Below are positions 12,990 through 24,468 of a stretch of 64,000 nucleotides of DNA, piece by piece; within the stretch, counting starts at the first letter, position 1; each line of letters begins with the position of its first letter. A program made the position numbers and the translations under genes. Origin of the DNA: Holothuria scabra (taxonomy: Eukaryota; Echinodermata; Holothuroidea; Aspidochirotida; Holothuriidae); the NCBI GenBank assembly GCA_037179385.1, contig CM074185.1, positions 52,827,000 through 52,890,999 on the forward strand, in the 5' to 3' direction. Under the pieces are notes generated by a model. The model was not told where the DNA came from. It ran no database searches and saw only the letters and a program-made list of their open reading frames with translations.

Positions 12990-13255
12990 CCATGTTGTTG
13001 ACATTTTATAAAGTCAACCTATAGCAGTTAGATATAAATCTCACATTTTGCATCAATGAGTTTTCCATCCCCTGCGGGCTGGGGGTTGTAGAATACGCCC
13101 ACGGTATTTTCCGCCTGTCGTAGAGGCGACTGAAGGAAAACCAGACTCGAACTTGAACCATACTTGATACTAATTTAAACTTTAAACTTTTTATCGAGTT
13201 GACTGACACTGTATAACGCATTCGTGTTGGTGCGTCGATCGATCCTTACATCTAA
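12990..13255 (+). mobile_element. Second SINE-like family, copy with microsatellite tail
   Basis: Contains CCGCCTGTCGTAGAGGCGAC, ACTCGAACTTGAACCATACT and GACTGACACTGTATAACGCA, shared (inverted) with 31944-32138 and partly with 42516-42700. Its end TCTAACTATC passes directly into tetranucleotide repeats. Confidence 0.65.
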
Positions 13256-13440
13256 CTATCTGTCTGTCTGCCTGTCTCCCTGCCTGTCTGTCCGTCCGTC
13301 CGTCCGTCTATCCATCCATCCACCCATCCACCCATCCAACCATCCACCCACCGACCCACCCACCCGCCCACCCGTCCACCCGTCCACCCGTCCACCCGTC
13401 CGTCCGTCCGTTCATCCATCCATCCATCCATCTATCCAAC
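13256..13440. repeat. Pyrimidine-rich tetranucleotide microsatellite
   Basis: Successive blocks of TGTC, CGTC, CATC, CACC and CGTC variants, continuing out of the SINE-like element at 12990-13255. Confidence 0.95.
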
Positions 13441-13536
13441 TACTGACTGACTGACTGACTGACTGACTGACTGACTGACTGACTGACTGACTGACTGACT
13501 GACTGACTGACTGACTGACTGACTGACTGACTGACT

Positions 13537-13574
<38 letters not shown>

Positions 13575-13700
13575 ATGACTGACTGACTGACTGGCTGGCT
13601 GACTGACTGACTGACCAACTGACTGACTGACTGACTGACTGACCAACTGACTGACTGAGTGACTGACCAACTGACTGATTGACTGACTGACTGACTGACT
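13440..13700. repeat. (ACTG)n microsatellite
   Basis: About 65 units of ACTG with a few interruptions (ACCA, GGCT). The associated open frames are artefacts. Confidence 0.97.
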
Positions 13701-14460
13701 AAATAAGTTCACCCCCATTAAAAGAAACAAAATAAAATAAAAATACTTATGATTCCATTGTACGCGTAGTCATCAATCTCGTATGTACAGATTTTGCAAC
13801 GCCACTGCAAACGAAAGAGGAAATAGGCTAGAAGCAATTCATGAGTTCCCGTTGAATTCTTGACAGTGATGACCGCAAAACCTGCAAAGTAATTACGACA
13901 TTCAAAAGAATTCCTTTTCGTCTCCTTTTTTATCTCATGGAAGAGAAATCACTACGGGATAGTGATCAAATTTAGAAAAAGAGGTCAATCTTGAATTAGC
14001 TGCGAATTATGGTATCTATGTTGACTGATAAGAGAGTGGCATCCGTTGTCACCTTGCACCATAAATAACTAGCATAAGTACAAATTTATCGAAGGATTGC
14101 TATTTTAAAAGTCAAGTGCAAGTTTTCACCTTATATTTAAAAAAAAAAAACCACAAATCAAAAAGTTTTGAATTTTTTAATCTTATCGCAAGATATCACA
14201 GCAGAACAAACAAAGACTGCGTTAAAGGCATAAGGGATGTCTGTCACCTGGTCACACCCTTTTCCTCGGCTATACCATTTGCAAAAACGCAATTTATTTC
14301 AGCAACACGAAAGAGAAACTTCCTCCAAATCTTATGTCATTTCAGACGTCGCCTCTTTTAATACACACTAAACTGGATAGCGTGAGGGGCATAAAGCAAA
14401 GAAGACAAAGTCTAGAGCCCCTGGGTAGCTGCGGATCCAGGTCGAAGCTATTAAGGATCC

Positions 14461-14828
14461 TTAAAGAGGCTCATTGAGTTGATATTGATAACTTAATGAG
14501 AGTCTTAAAGGGTCACTACCACATAACAATGCTTTAAAGTAAGCACAAGAAGCCAAGGTTTTAAGTCCAAAAGTCACAGAAAACATTAAATTTGAATTTT
14601 CTAGTGTCCTGACTTGAAAAGCTTTTGTACATATTTTGAAAAAGTGTCTGGTCATGAATTTTTGAAAACGGACTTGAACCGTTAACTACTTACTCATAAA
14701 AACAATTGTTTGTATGTAGGGTATGGGGATTGTCTAAGTTTGACCATTTGTCATTGGTATATGACAAATGAAAGAAAACTAAACAGGTTTGGGAAAATTT
14801 GTTGAACCAACTCAATGAGCCGCTTTAA
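14461..14828. mobile_element. 368-bp TTAA-flanked MITE, copy 1
   Basis: TTAA then AGAGGCTCATTGAGTTG at the left; CAACTCAATGAGCCGCT then TTAA at the right. Same length as the copy at 35456-35823, with homology throughout (AAGTGTC(T/C)GGTCA(T/C)GAATTTT in the middle). No ORF of note. Confidence 0.88.
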
Positions 14829-15952
14829 AATATCCTTACGTCACTGCGGGTATAGCCATGCGAGACCCTTTCTCTCTGGATTGAGGGCTGTGATTTTTGC
14901 CGGAATCCAGATCCCCCACCAAAGCATACTTTCTGCCGGACTGAGGCATAGAAGTCTGCCCGATTCAGCACGGTTTTTCCATTTGGAGCTGCAGACTTTC
15001 CTGTCCAGTAATGCCATGGCTGCGGGCGTCCTATCCCATGGTTCATGTAGCCTTTCTGGTTTGGAAATTCACAAAAACCTATACTTATAAGTGATTATTT
15101 TGAACATGTCATTCATATTTAACCGCAGTAAGTCAGTGGGAAGCTTTTAATGCAGCGTTATCATTCATTCCGGTCAAATTTTCCTCAATTAAATAGGAGA
15201 TAATGACTATAATGACTGACAAGGAAGGCAGAAAGAAAATGAAAACATTAACATGAAAGCCCGAATAAATGAAAGTAAAAGTATCTTATGTGTCATTGTT
15301 GCATATTAATAAGTTCTTCTTGAAGCTTACTGTACTTTAAAATATATTCTATTCTTAATTATAAGTGAGATAGTAACTTAATTTAACACCTATCAGGTTC
15401 CTTATACGGTAAGGTGGGAAGATTAGAGTTTAACAGCGGACATGCATATTATGTCAGAAAAGCGCCGCATGATAAGCATTTCGTCACTGGATTGAACACA
15501 CTTATCAATTATTTGAGGCGGATGTTATTTAACTTATGCTAATCCCATAAAAATATTAATATATTGACAAAGGGGATTAAAAGAATACAGTACAAAATAC
15601 ATTAAATTATAAACACGGTGCTGATGCTTACAAATATAAAATTTTAACTTTCCAATAAGTAGCCTGAAAGTTCTGATTGAAAAGCTATTGCAGCTTGCTA
15701 TACGACAGATTTCTCAAACAAATGCATTCGTTTCTTTGTAGAATATGCTAAACATAGTTCAAGTGAGTAACCACCAAAGTTCATTTGAAAAAGCTTATCA
15801 GAATTTAATGTCTGTCACTTTGCAAACTGGACTGGTTTCAGACTGCTGCAAAAATTACGGGCAAAAAACTTATAGTTCATTTCATTGAAAGCCTTCTAAA
15901 AAATAAAGCATAATTACAAACAATATGACAGATAAACACAAAAGCCCGTAGC

Positions 15953-16126
15953 TATAAGGGAAGGGGAACAGGGGAGAAGTCTCACCATGAATTCGTTTTC
16001 GCCCGGAGAAACTAAAAGGTTGTCCTTGACTTAATACATCTGTATACATTTGGCCCACTATCACAAAATTTTCGCTTCCCGGAAAGATTTTGACCCCCTT
16101 TCTGTGTCTTGCCTGGCTACGGGTCT
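15953..16126. mobile_element. Short relative of the CAGGCCCGTAGCC element
   Basis: Ends AGCCCGTAGC and GGCTACGGGTCTG are imperfect versions of the 1080-1515 termini; about 174 bases, non-coding. Confidence 0.6.
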
Positions 16127-16357
16127 GGAGTTAAACACGGTTTTCCATGAAGTAGACTACGTATTTCATTTCTCAAAATGCTTTGCTGATAAGTATTGCT
16201 GAATTTTGTCACTATCATGGACAGGTTAGCCTCCAAAAATTGTGATATGCATGTATATTAACACCATTTTTGAGAACTAAGACTACACGAGAAGACTTCA
16301 GAGTCGCCTAGGGAGCACTACCTTTCTCTACAGAAACATTACGCACACAAGATAAGA

Positions 16358-16587
16358 GCCGCGTGTTTAGTCTAACGTTAAGAACATCCGCCTCCGCCTC
16401 TCACGCGGAAGGGCCTGGGTTCTACTCCCAGGTCGGATCAAACCAAAGTCTCTAAAACTGAACCTACTGCCGTCATAGGTAGTGCTCCGCATCAGCAATG
16501 GAGTAGGACCGTAAAAAGGGCCGTGGCTGGTTCGACTTGAACCAATAGGTTGGAAACTGGGCCGTAAAACTCCATCTAACTAACTAC
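16358..16587 (+). mobile_element. tRNA-Glu-like SINE (family 1)
   Basis: The head has a degraded A box (TAGTCTAACG) and B box (GGGTTCTACTCCC) around CCGCCTCTCACGCGG, which folds as a 4-bp stem with a 7-base loop whose central bases are CTC, the Glu anticodon. The body has GCTCCGCATCAGCAATGGAG and TTGAACCAATAGGTTGGAAA. Tail: CTAACTAACTAC. Confidence 0.85.
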
Positions 16588-16864
16588 AAGATACCAAGGA
16601 TGGCAGTGATGAAGCGAACATAATCTGTCACAACTCTACGGATATAGTAGCAAACAGTAGAAAATTTGAGAAAAAAGATCACTGTCAAGAGTTCACTCGT
16701 TGTGAAAGCAATAAATATCTAGTCAGCAGTAGATCCTACTGATATTAATTTAGAGTGTATGAGCAAACAGGGGATGTTAATATTCTACCACCTTAGACCA
16801 AGCCCTCAAACTGTATGGACATTAATTCTTACTCCAAGGTCTTCATTATTTCACTTACTCAATA

Positions 16865-17455
16865 CAAGTACACGAAAAACGTTTCCGGTTCGTTTCTAAA
16901 AAAGTGAAATTTCCCAGTCTACACAGTTTGGTGAAACTTCCATTCAAAAACTTCAAACTTCAAGTCGGACATGTATTTCCCAAGATATCAGTAAATGAGG
17001 TCACCAGATGTGTGTTTCAAACAGATTTTGAGGGCAGCAGAGGTGATATCCCTTCCTCACATTGACAAGAAATGCTGTGTTTCCCTTTGCTTTTTCACAC
17101 TGTTTTGTTGACCGCGAAGTTAATAGGAAAAGGACCTCCCTGTGGTGAATGTAATGTTTGTAAAGTTGTGATGCCAATTACGCAATCACATTCTGAAAAT
17201 ATGGGATTATTGAGGAGAACATTACCAGTGAAATTTAAAGAATGACAAAAGACTGCCAATTAATGTGAGGATATGATGTCAAATATGCTTGCGCCGAGTT
17301 TACTTTTTGTTGTAACACCTTTACATGCCCATATCTTGAGAACCACATGGATTTCCATGCAAATTTCACCAAAATGCCTTAGAAAGCGTTCCTAACAAAC
17401 TTATCAGGACTTTGAATGACCTAGCTTAAACCCTTCTTTAATAAGAGGTCGAATT
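16865..17455. repeat. Long interspersed repeat R, copy 1 (~590 bp)
   Basis: Aligns along its length with 54800-55285 (AGTCGGACATGTATTTC, TTGAGGGCAGCAGAG, CTTCCTCACATTGACAAG, GAGAACCACA). No conserved reading frame is evident. Confidence 0.85.
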
Positions 17456-17669
17456 ATTTCCATTCGTTCGATAAACAAACCAAATGTAGCCTATTATACC
17501 GATAATGGTGATGAGTTTACAATACTGCAGTCAGTTTTTACACTCTGTATCGGGATAAATTTATGGATTAAGACCCCCAGCATTGACCACTCACTTTTAA
17601 AGGGGCAATCAGATTTGGACAGAGCATATTACGGTAACCTTTTATTTTTTCTTCCTTTTTGAACTTGGA

Positions 17670-17918
17670 CCGTATGTACGTTGGTCTAGCGGTAGAGCGT
17701 CCGCCTCTCACGGGGAAGGCACGGGTTTTATTTACAAATCGAGTCATACCAAAAACTAAATGGAACCTACTGACGTTGTGCGTAATGCTCCGCATAAGCA
17801 ATGGGGGAGAGAAACCAAGCCAGTGAGCCACAACTGAAAAAAGGCTGTGACCGGCTAGACTTGAACCAATCATATGTTGGAAACTGGGCCGTAAGACTCT
17901 AACTTACTTTTTTAACTA
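17670..17918 (+). mobile_element. tRNA-Glu-like SINE (family 1)
   Basis: A box TTGGTCTAGCGGTAGAG is well preserved; the anticodon-arm region CCGCCTCTCACGGGG is slightly altered and the B box is disrupted. Full body and tail as in the other copies. Confidence 0.85.
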
Positions 17919-18454
17919 ATGGTTTATTAGAATACAGAAACATTGTAGGTCATTCAGGTAAGAAAGGATGTTAATTTTGTGCCAGTTACTACTGTTGAAT
18001 GGAAACTATTTCCTGACCTTTTGTCGGGTAAAATAATTCTAAACAGATACAAGACTAGTAGCCAGTAGCCAGCCTACATTACGTACACTGTAATCAATCA
18101 CGCCTCTTGACCGTGAACGGATCATTTCTGTTTGTTTCAAGTCAAAGTACAAATAGGGTGCAGAACTAAAGCTGTGCATGATATTGTAATCAAAACCTAA
18201 GTATGAAAAGTTTCCCGAAAGAAGGGAGAAATATTTCTCTAGATGTGAGCTGTCCAAAACAACCTTCAGTAGTCTAATTGCAAAGTTTTTCTTTGAGTTT
18301 AATTTCAGGCTGTGAAAATAGCACGCGAGACTCAGTATTAACCTATACGCTACTACGATCCGGTTGAAGTGACGCGACGAAATGATTCAACGAAAGTCAC
18401 GCATATGTTGTCAATCACTGCGATAAAGAATAGAAAGGTCGACCGGATAAGTGA

Positions 18455-19000
18455 CCTTTTAGGAGGTCCAGGTGTCTTGTACTTAAATCACAGGGAGTAA
18501 AGAGTGTATCTTGGCTAAAAAGTTCCTAACAATTTGTACCAAAGGTATTTTTGAAGTTTGCATATGGGAGGCAAATCTTTAAAAATGATTTAAAACAATA
18601 TTTTGTGGAAGTATTGATGTATAAATCAAAATAAATGTTAGCCCTCCATGCAAGAAACACGGTAATATTTTACTTTGCTCTCTGTTGATAAAAGGTCACA
18701 TCCACTAACTGACCGAATGCATGTATTGCGCCTGCTATTACGTAACTGCGGTCGAAAATCCAGCCGGACGTGTGACCTTTCAGACGGTACAATGCCTTTC
18801 ACTTGAATAATAGGGAGTAAAGTTGTATCTTGAACTAAAAAACCTCACAATTCTTTGCGAGAGCATCGAAGTACCTTTTACCATGCATAACAAGTGATAA
18901 AATTATAATTCTAAGCAAAAATGTTGACAAAGTAGTGATGTATAAATGCCAGTCACTTTGTGAAAACATGAAAATATTTGACTATGCCCTGCTATCAAGT
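18455..19000. repeat. Diverged tandem duplication of ~320 bp
   Basis: Two units share GTGACCTTT, ATAGGGAGTAAAG / ACAGGGAGTAAAGA, GTATCTTG.CTAAAAA and GATGTATAAAT in the same order, about 320 bases apart. Confidence 0.6.
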
Positions 19001-20199
19001 AATGTACAACCACTTCGTAAAACACAGCTTCTTCAAGATTGCTACATTTTACAGAAGGTGCAAATATTTCTGACGGCCTCATGTGGACATATTTTCTAGA
19101 CGAAATTTGATGTTGATGCAATTATGCAATCAGAAATCACAAATATCCCCGATGAAAGTCACAGTATTTTTTCAAAAAGAAACAAACAGGCAAACATTGC
19201 AATTTATATTTGGTGAATTAAGTGTCCAGCAATTCCATTCACACAGATGTCCCTCTTAAAAATGATCTACCCTAGCAACAACAACCTCAATCATCCAGAA
19301 TGAAGACAGTCTTTGGCTTGGTACTATTCTACTGAAAACAAAACAAAACAAAGAATTCTCAATCGTTGAGCTTACAAACCATAGCTTCAGCCAACACTCA
19401 AATGCACGATCCTACACATGTTTTGCAAAACTGTAGTCTGCATGAGTCCAAAGGATTTCCCTTTCGGGAAACCAAAAACGAACTCTGATTGCCACTTCAA
19501 GTTCTGTCCCCTTATCTTTGAACGCCGCTGCAATAAAAGCAAATTGAGCGACAGTTACAGTAGCTTTATCTTCTATCACAGCGGAATGTAAATAGGCCTA
19601 ATATCTTAACACGAGGCAAATTTCCGGCTGGCTAATATTACATCGAATACGGTGGCGTAATTGATATTTGCCAGCCAGAGCCGCATCCTACACATGCGGC
19701 TTTAGAGAGCTTAATTCGTAATTCACCTTTCAGGTATAGGCCTATTAAAACGTCTTGCAATATTGAACCTACAATTAACCCATTTATTTCGAAAACATGA
19801 AACCTAACTCTCACAACGAATGCTTGATACACATGAATCATGCGCATTTCATTGAAAAAAAGATTGCAATCAATCCTTTACGTTGTAAAGAGCCCACCTT
19901 TGTTGTCATTTAACTTGATTAGTAACTACGTCGTAGCACTATAATGAAAGAAAGACCTTCAACAAGGGGCAAAAGGAAGATTCTTTAAAAAAGAACGAGG
20001 TCATGAAAATTCATAGGTCTGGAAAGGAATTTCAGTCTGCAGAAGAAAAATAGGCTGTAATGAACTACTTGAAGCATGTGCTTAATGTTACAGGCATTCC
20101 TTCTGAATCTCGTCTAAGTCAAGCAAGGCTTGAATACTGTGGACGAAATGCCCCCTGTCGGGGTTGCACTTTTTTTAATTTGCATGTTAATAACTTTGG

Positions 20200-20530
20200 A
20201 ATTTCTAGATAGTGTCTCGGAATTCGATGATACTACGTCAGATTTCTGAAAAAATAATCAGAACTCTGGTGGATCTAGTAGGTCAAAATTGCGGAATATT
20301 ATCTCGAAGTTTTGAGACACCCGGTTAGAATTCTGAGAAAATATGTCAGAAGTTCCCTGATAGGCGAGACAAAATGTTTGACTTTGTAGTTACCCTCTCA
20401 GAATTTCGGGATAATATGCCCGAAGTGCGAGACACTCTTTCAAAAAACACGATATTAGTCAGAATTCTGAAATAATCTGAATTCTGTGACATGTCAGAAT
20501 TCCTGCATATTGTTTGTGAATTCTGAGCCA
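20200..20530. repeat. Degenerate array of TCAGAATTCTGA-type palindromes
   Basis: Roughly every 20-40 bases there is a variant of CAGAATTCTGA or GAATTYTGAGA (for example 20460-20470, 20487-20497, 20517-20527) interleaved with GAGACA and ATAATSTG motifs. No ORF. Confidence 0.6.
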
Positions 20531-20587
20531 TAATTCATTAAAAGACGATTACTGTAGACATAAAAATTTCGACTAGATGTCTTAGAC

Positions 20588-20810
20588 CGCGGCGCATGTT
20601 TGGTCTAACGGTAAGAGCATCCGCCTTTCGCGGAAGGCCTGGGTTCGATTCCTAGGTCGGGTCATACCAAAGAAGTTGGAACCTACTACCGTTGTGAGTG
20701 ATACTCCGCATAAGCAATAGAGTAGGAAAATCAAACCAGTAAGCCACAACGTTGCCGGCTCGACTTGAACCAATAGGTTGGAAAATGGGCCGTAAATCTC
20801 TAACTAACTC
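20588..20810 (+). mobile_element. tRNA-Glu-like SINE (family 1), best-preserved promoter boxes
   Basis: A box TTGGTCTAACGGTAAGAG and an intact B box GGTTCGATTCC. The anticodon arm is two bases short (CCGCCTTTCGCGG). Body and TAACTAACT tail as in the family. Confidence 0.88.
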
Positions 20811-20849
20811 AGACATCAAGTTCGAATAACGGCAATTTTGGGAAAAGGG

Positions 20850-21140
20850 TGAACTACACGATAAAGACAAAAGAGTGAACGAAGAGAAATAAGTGTGAAT
20901 TTACTCCATACCAGTGTTAATTCACACGTAGAGGTTGAAATCCACTCCAAGCAGGAAATCAAACTTATAACAAGTGCCTTCACGGATCCCTTTTTCTTAA
21001 GAGTGATCCCCGAGAGCACTCAATCAAGAGTGAAACTTTCCCCTTTGTGAATTTCACTCTTCCTGGAGTGCCAGGAATTTTCATTCTTTTGGAGTGAACT
21101 TTATCACTTTCAATCTTCTAAAGAGTGAGATTTCACTCTC
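20850..21140. repeat. Element rich in GAGTGAA/TTCACTC motifs, copy 2
   Basis: Dense in AGAGTGAA and TTCACTC (for example CAGTGTTAATTCACACG, AAGAGTGAGATTTCACTCTC), giving many overlapping short inverted repeats. Confidence 0.45.
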
Positions 21141-24031
21141 TTTATTTTTAGATTCAGGTAACATGTGAAATATTATACGAAGGAGTCATCAGATGAAATA
21201 TAACACTTCACAGATTTTGTGGGTTATATTCTCTATAAAATAATTATATATTCATATTCAAGAGCAATATGCTGCTAAGAAAGCTGTGTACACTAATGTA
21301 TATATAAGCTTGTTTTTCTTGTGGGCAACCTTTCACAATATATTATCATCAAAATGTTGCTTAACTAATCTTCCTTTAAAATTGTTAGCTCTAAAATGAA
21401 AATACATATTTGAGGTAAAAAGTACAGGTGAATAATTTAATGACGTTATTCATCCATCGCTAGCTGAAAATAGTCTATACAAACTGACAATCCACTTTTC
21501 AAGTGGAATGGAATTAATAGACATTGTCATGAAAATGTAAAAATATATAATGAATACATCTGAAAGAACAACAGGATATGAAATAAATTCTAAACCCCTA
21601 TTAGCTGATTTGCAATGAGGAGTTTTTTTACCATCTTCAAATAATAAAAAGAACAAATACTACTGCACATCCAGGCCTTGCTTGGTGACATCTTACTAGC
21701 AAAGGAAGTACATTTAAGGCAAAAAGCAATCAACCCAAATTCATTTTCAAGTGTCTAATGATCTTGCTGATCTACTGACATCTAATTTTACTCTTTCATT
21801 TTGTTACTGTGTAAAAACTAAATATTGAACATAAAATGAGAATTCACTCTGCGTGTACTTGAAAGGCAAAACGATCCCTTCAGACCTTTTTAAAAACAAG
21901 AGCTTATATCACAATTGTCAGGCTCCTATTTCTCCTACAAGAATTTATCATGATATTTCAACATACAAATATTTCAAATTTCAGGGTAATTTAAGCAGTG
22001 ACTTTTCATGAATTTTACAATTGGGTGAGAAAAATATTGTTACATGATCTCTAAGAGTCATTCATGTAATATGATAGTCTATTATATAAATTGGGATAAA
22101 TTAACATTTTCCCTTTAACAAATATGTAACACAAAAATATTTTTGCATGATTGGTAGCAGTAATTCCAGAATTAAGATGAGAAAAATTGATCCAACTAAG
22201 GGGCAGGGCATGGTCCCCTGAAACATTTCTAAGAACAAGACACACATCATCTTCACATCTACCCACTTGATAGCTGTGAAACACAACTGTACCTATATTA
22301 GTTACAGTTATAAAACCGTTATAAGCAAACCTTTCCAAGATATATTCATGGGGAGAGGGCTCCCCCCTTAAACACAGTGCTACGAACAAGATCAACACAT
22401 CTTCCCATCTCTCCATATGGTATACATGAAAAACACCTCCACCTGTGTTGGCAGTGATCAACATACCATTAAAAACAACCTTTCCAAGACACCTTCTTTG
22501 CATGCTTTTAAATATTCATTTATATAAATGAAAAAGCACAAATCACAAATAGTAAACAAGAAATGTAAGTCCATTGTCATGCACATCACTACACCAAAGT
22601 CAATGGGATTTTGGGTAAGGGATTTTATTTGCCAAAAAACTGTTCTAATTAAGTAATCCCTTTCACTCACTTTAATTACGTGACACAATCATAAAAACAG
22701 CCTTATACATAAAGATGTTGCATAATATGAACATTCATACACTGAAACCGTTAAAAAAATTATTGAGAGATAACAAATCAATGAATTTCTGTCACTTTCT
22801 GTCGGTGTAAAAGGTTTGAGAGAAAAAAGGTATACATACTCAGCTTCTGCTTCAAGATAAATATTTCGTTGCTTAATTTTGTGCATTTTAAATCATTATT
22901 TAACCTTCTCTTTAGTATATTTGGTAACCTCTCGGACCTTGGTGAAAAAATTACAATTGTCAATTACATATAAGTTACAAACTTATTCATTGAAGAAATT
23001 TAAAAACTAAAAATACAACTCTTTGGTATAGCCATGGTATCATCAGTTTGCCTTGCTTTAAATGTATTTTTATTCCAATGATCTACTAACAAAATAGATA
23101 GCAATCGAGGCTCCTTTAAATTAAATTACATGATTTCTTTATCCATCTTGGCATAATCAAAACATCTATGCTTATAGACTAGAAAGAATTTTAAAAGTAA
23201 GATTTTTTCCGGTGTTAAGTCTGCACAGTTGGCTGCAGCTTTTCACTCAGTGCATCATGAAGATGACAGTTAGATTCAATCAGCTCTTTAAAGAGATGTG
23301 CCAATACCCTGTTCTATCAGTTTTGTAAGTTTGTCTCCTACAGCAGTCTTATTCCATCAACACATGTAATATGTATAACTAACCTTGCAGGGAGTTGTCA
23401 TAATTAACTGTCAAATAAATAAATCTGTTAGTTTCTTGCTGTCACTTTCAAATCATAACAAGTTGAGTCCCTGATGGCAGATATGATAACAGCTCTATTG
23501 ATTTTGTGGAATGGAGGGTTCTCACATTCCGTTAGAATGTGCGATCAATTACATGGCACTGAAAGTTCCTGCTTATGTGCAAGTATGTCAGTTATACAAA
23601 AATGATGCACAAAATATTTTTTAGAGGAAATAAAGTGTTTTCCCAGGGAAAGGTGTTCTATCAAATGTATTGCCTGACTTCTTCTCCCCAGACTGCTGTG
23701 AGGAATATCTTCTTCACAGATAAAGGAGATTGGGGTGGGGGTTATCCTTTATAGCTCTACTCCCTTGCATTCTAAATGAGTCAAGGTACAGCAAGAAAAC
23801 ACCCACAACTATTAATACATACAGGATAAATGAGCAGCCAATAACATATCCACAATCAGTGTGAGATATTCTTCAGCAGACCCTCTATTACCCTAGCTGG
23901 CTGTAGATGTCAAACTTATTACCCCTTCCTAGTTACCACTGAGATGAAATTAGATTGGGATGATTAGACACTGTGCCTCTGCTTGGGCAATACCATTGTA
24001 ACTTTAGGGAGTCCTGATATGAATTTCAAAT
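21141..24031. other. 3' flank of the amine oxidase-like gene
   Basis: AT-rich with many short ORFs but no recognisable exon; contains the ~150-bp degenerate tandem repeat at 22.1-22.5 kb. Confidence 0.5.
22110..22500. repeat. Degenerate ~150-bp tandem repeat, about 2.5 units
   Basis: On the minus strand, TTGGAAAGGTT recurs about 150 bases apart (22482, 22332) with matching downstream blocks. A third, weaker unit is at about 22180. A 150-codon open frame spans the array, probably as a by-product. Confidence 0.6.
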
Positions 24032-24037
24032 TTTATT
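24032..24037 (-). terminator. Candidate polyadenylation signal of the amine oxidase-like gene
   Basis: The first AATAAA on the minus strand after the stop codon, about 325 bases downstream. Position fits a short 3' UTR, but no transcript evidence is available and other signals may be used. Confidence 0.35.
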
Positions 24038-24362
24038 TGATTCAGGGAGCATCGTCCTCAAAGTAATTCTTTTGAGAAAATTTTTGCAACTTAGTACAAC
24101 TAATAGTATTTGCGGATGACAATCTTAGTAAACATATTAAAAAAGAAGAAAAGGTTTTCAACTTCATTATCCCTAGAATCAGCATGAAAAAAATTTTCAG
24201 GGGGTACAGTGACCCAAGATATTTTGATTCAAGGTGAAGTATTTGTTTTGTTTGGATTGTGCTTGTTACTTTTAATTCAGTACATTCTCATTTACATCAC
24301 ACAGATATGATCTGAGGAACAACCAATCCCATTTTTACGTCCTACTTGACAAGCAAAACATG

Positions 24363-24468
24363 TCAGACCTTCTGTATCACCTCCCTGCCAGCTCGTTGAC
24401 CAGCTTGAACGGCTCCACTGAGATTGTCAATCCATGCTGTTGCTGTATGCGCACCTGCCCAATGAATT
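24363..24468 (-). CDS. Amine oxidase-like gene, terminal coding exon 11 (residues 429-463 and stop)
   Basis: Acceptor CTCTTTCAG. It reads RIHWAGAHTATAWIDNLSGA, then VQAGQRAGREVIQKV and TGA. This is the C-terminal FAD-binding signature of the family ([20 protein letters not shown] in monoamine oxidase B). The tyrosine of the aromatic cage (Tyr435) is Asn444. The protein stops right after the last FAD-domain helix, with no membrane-anchor tail. Confidence 0.94.

Noticed and set aside
13224..13618. Proline/serine-rich and (SQSV)n ORFs on both strands
   Set aside because: Produced by tetranucleotide microsatellites, not by a gene.
14815..15090. Overlapping plus and minus ORFs of 91 and 73 codons
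   Set aside because: Both strands are open in a locally GC-richer patch and the frames begin inside a MITE end; no homology recognised.
17670..17745. tRNA gene candidate
   Set aside because: tRNA-like head, but the B box is broken and the sequence continues into a SINE body shared with other copies.
20588..20665. tRNA gene candidate with good A and B boxes
   Set aside because: The anticodon loop is two bases short and the SINE body follows; it is a SINE head.
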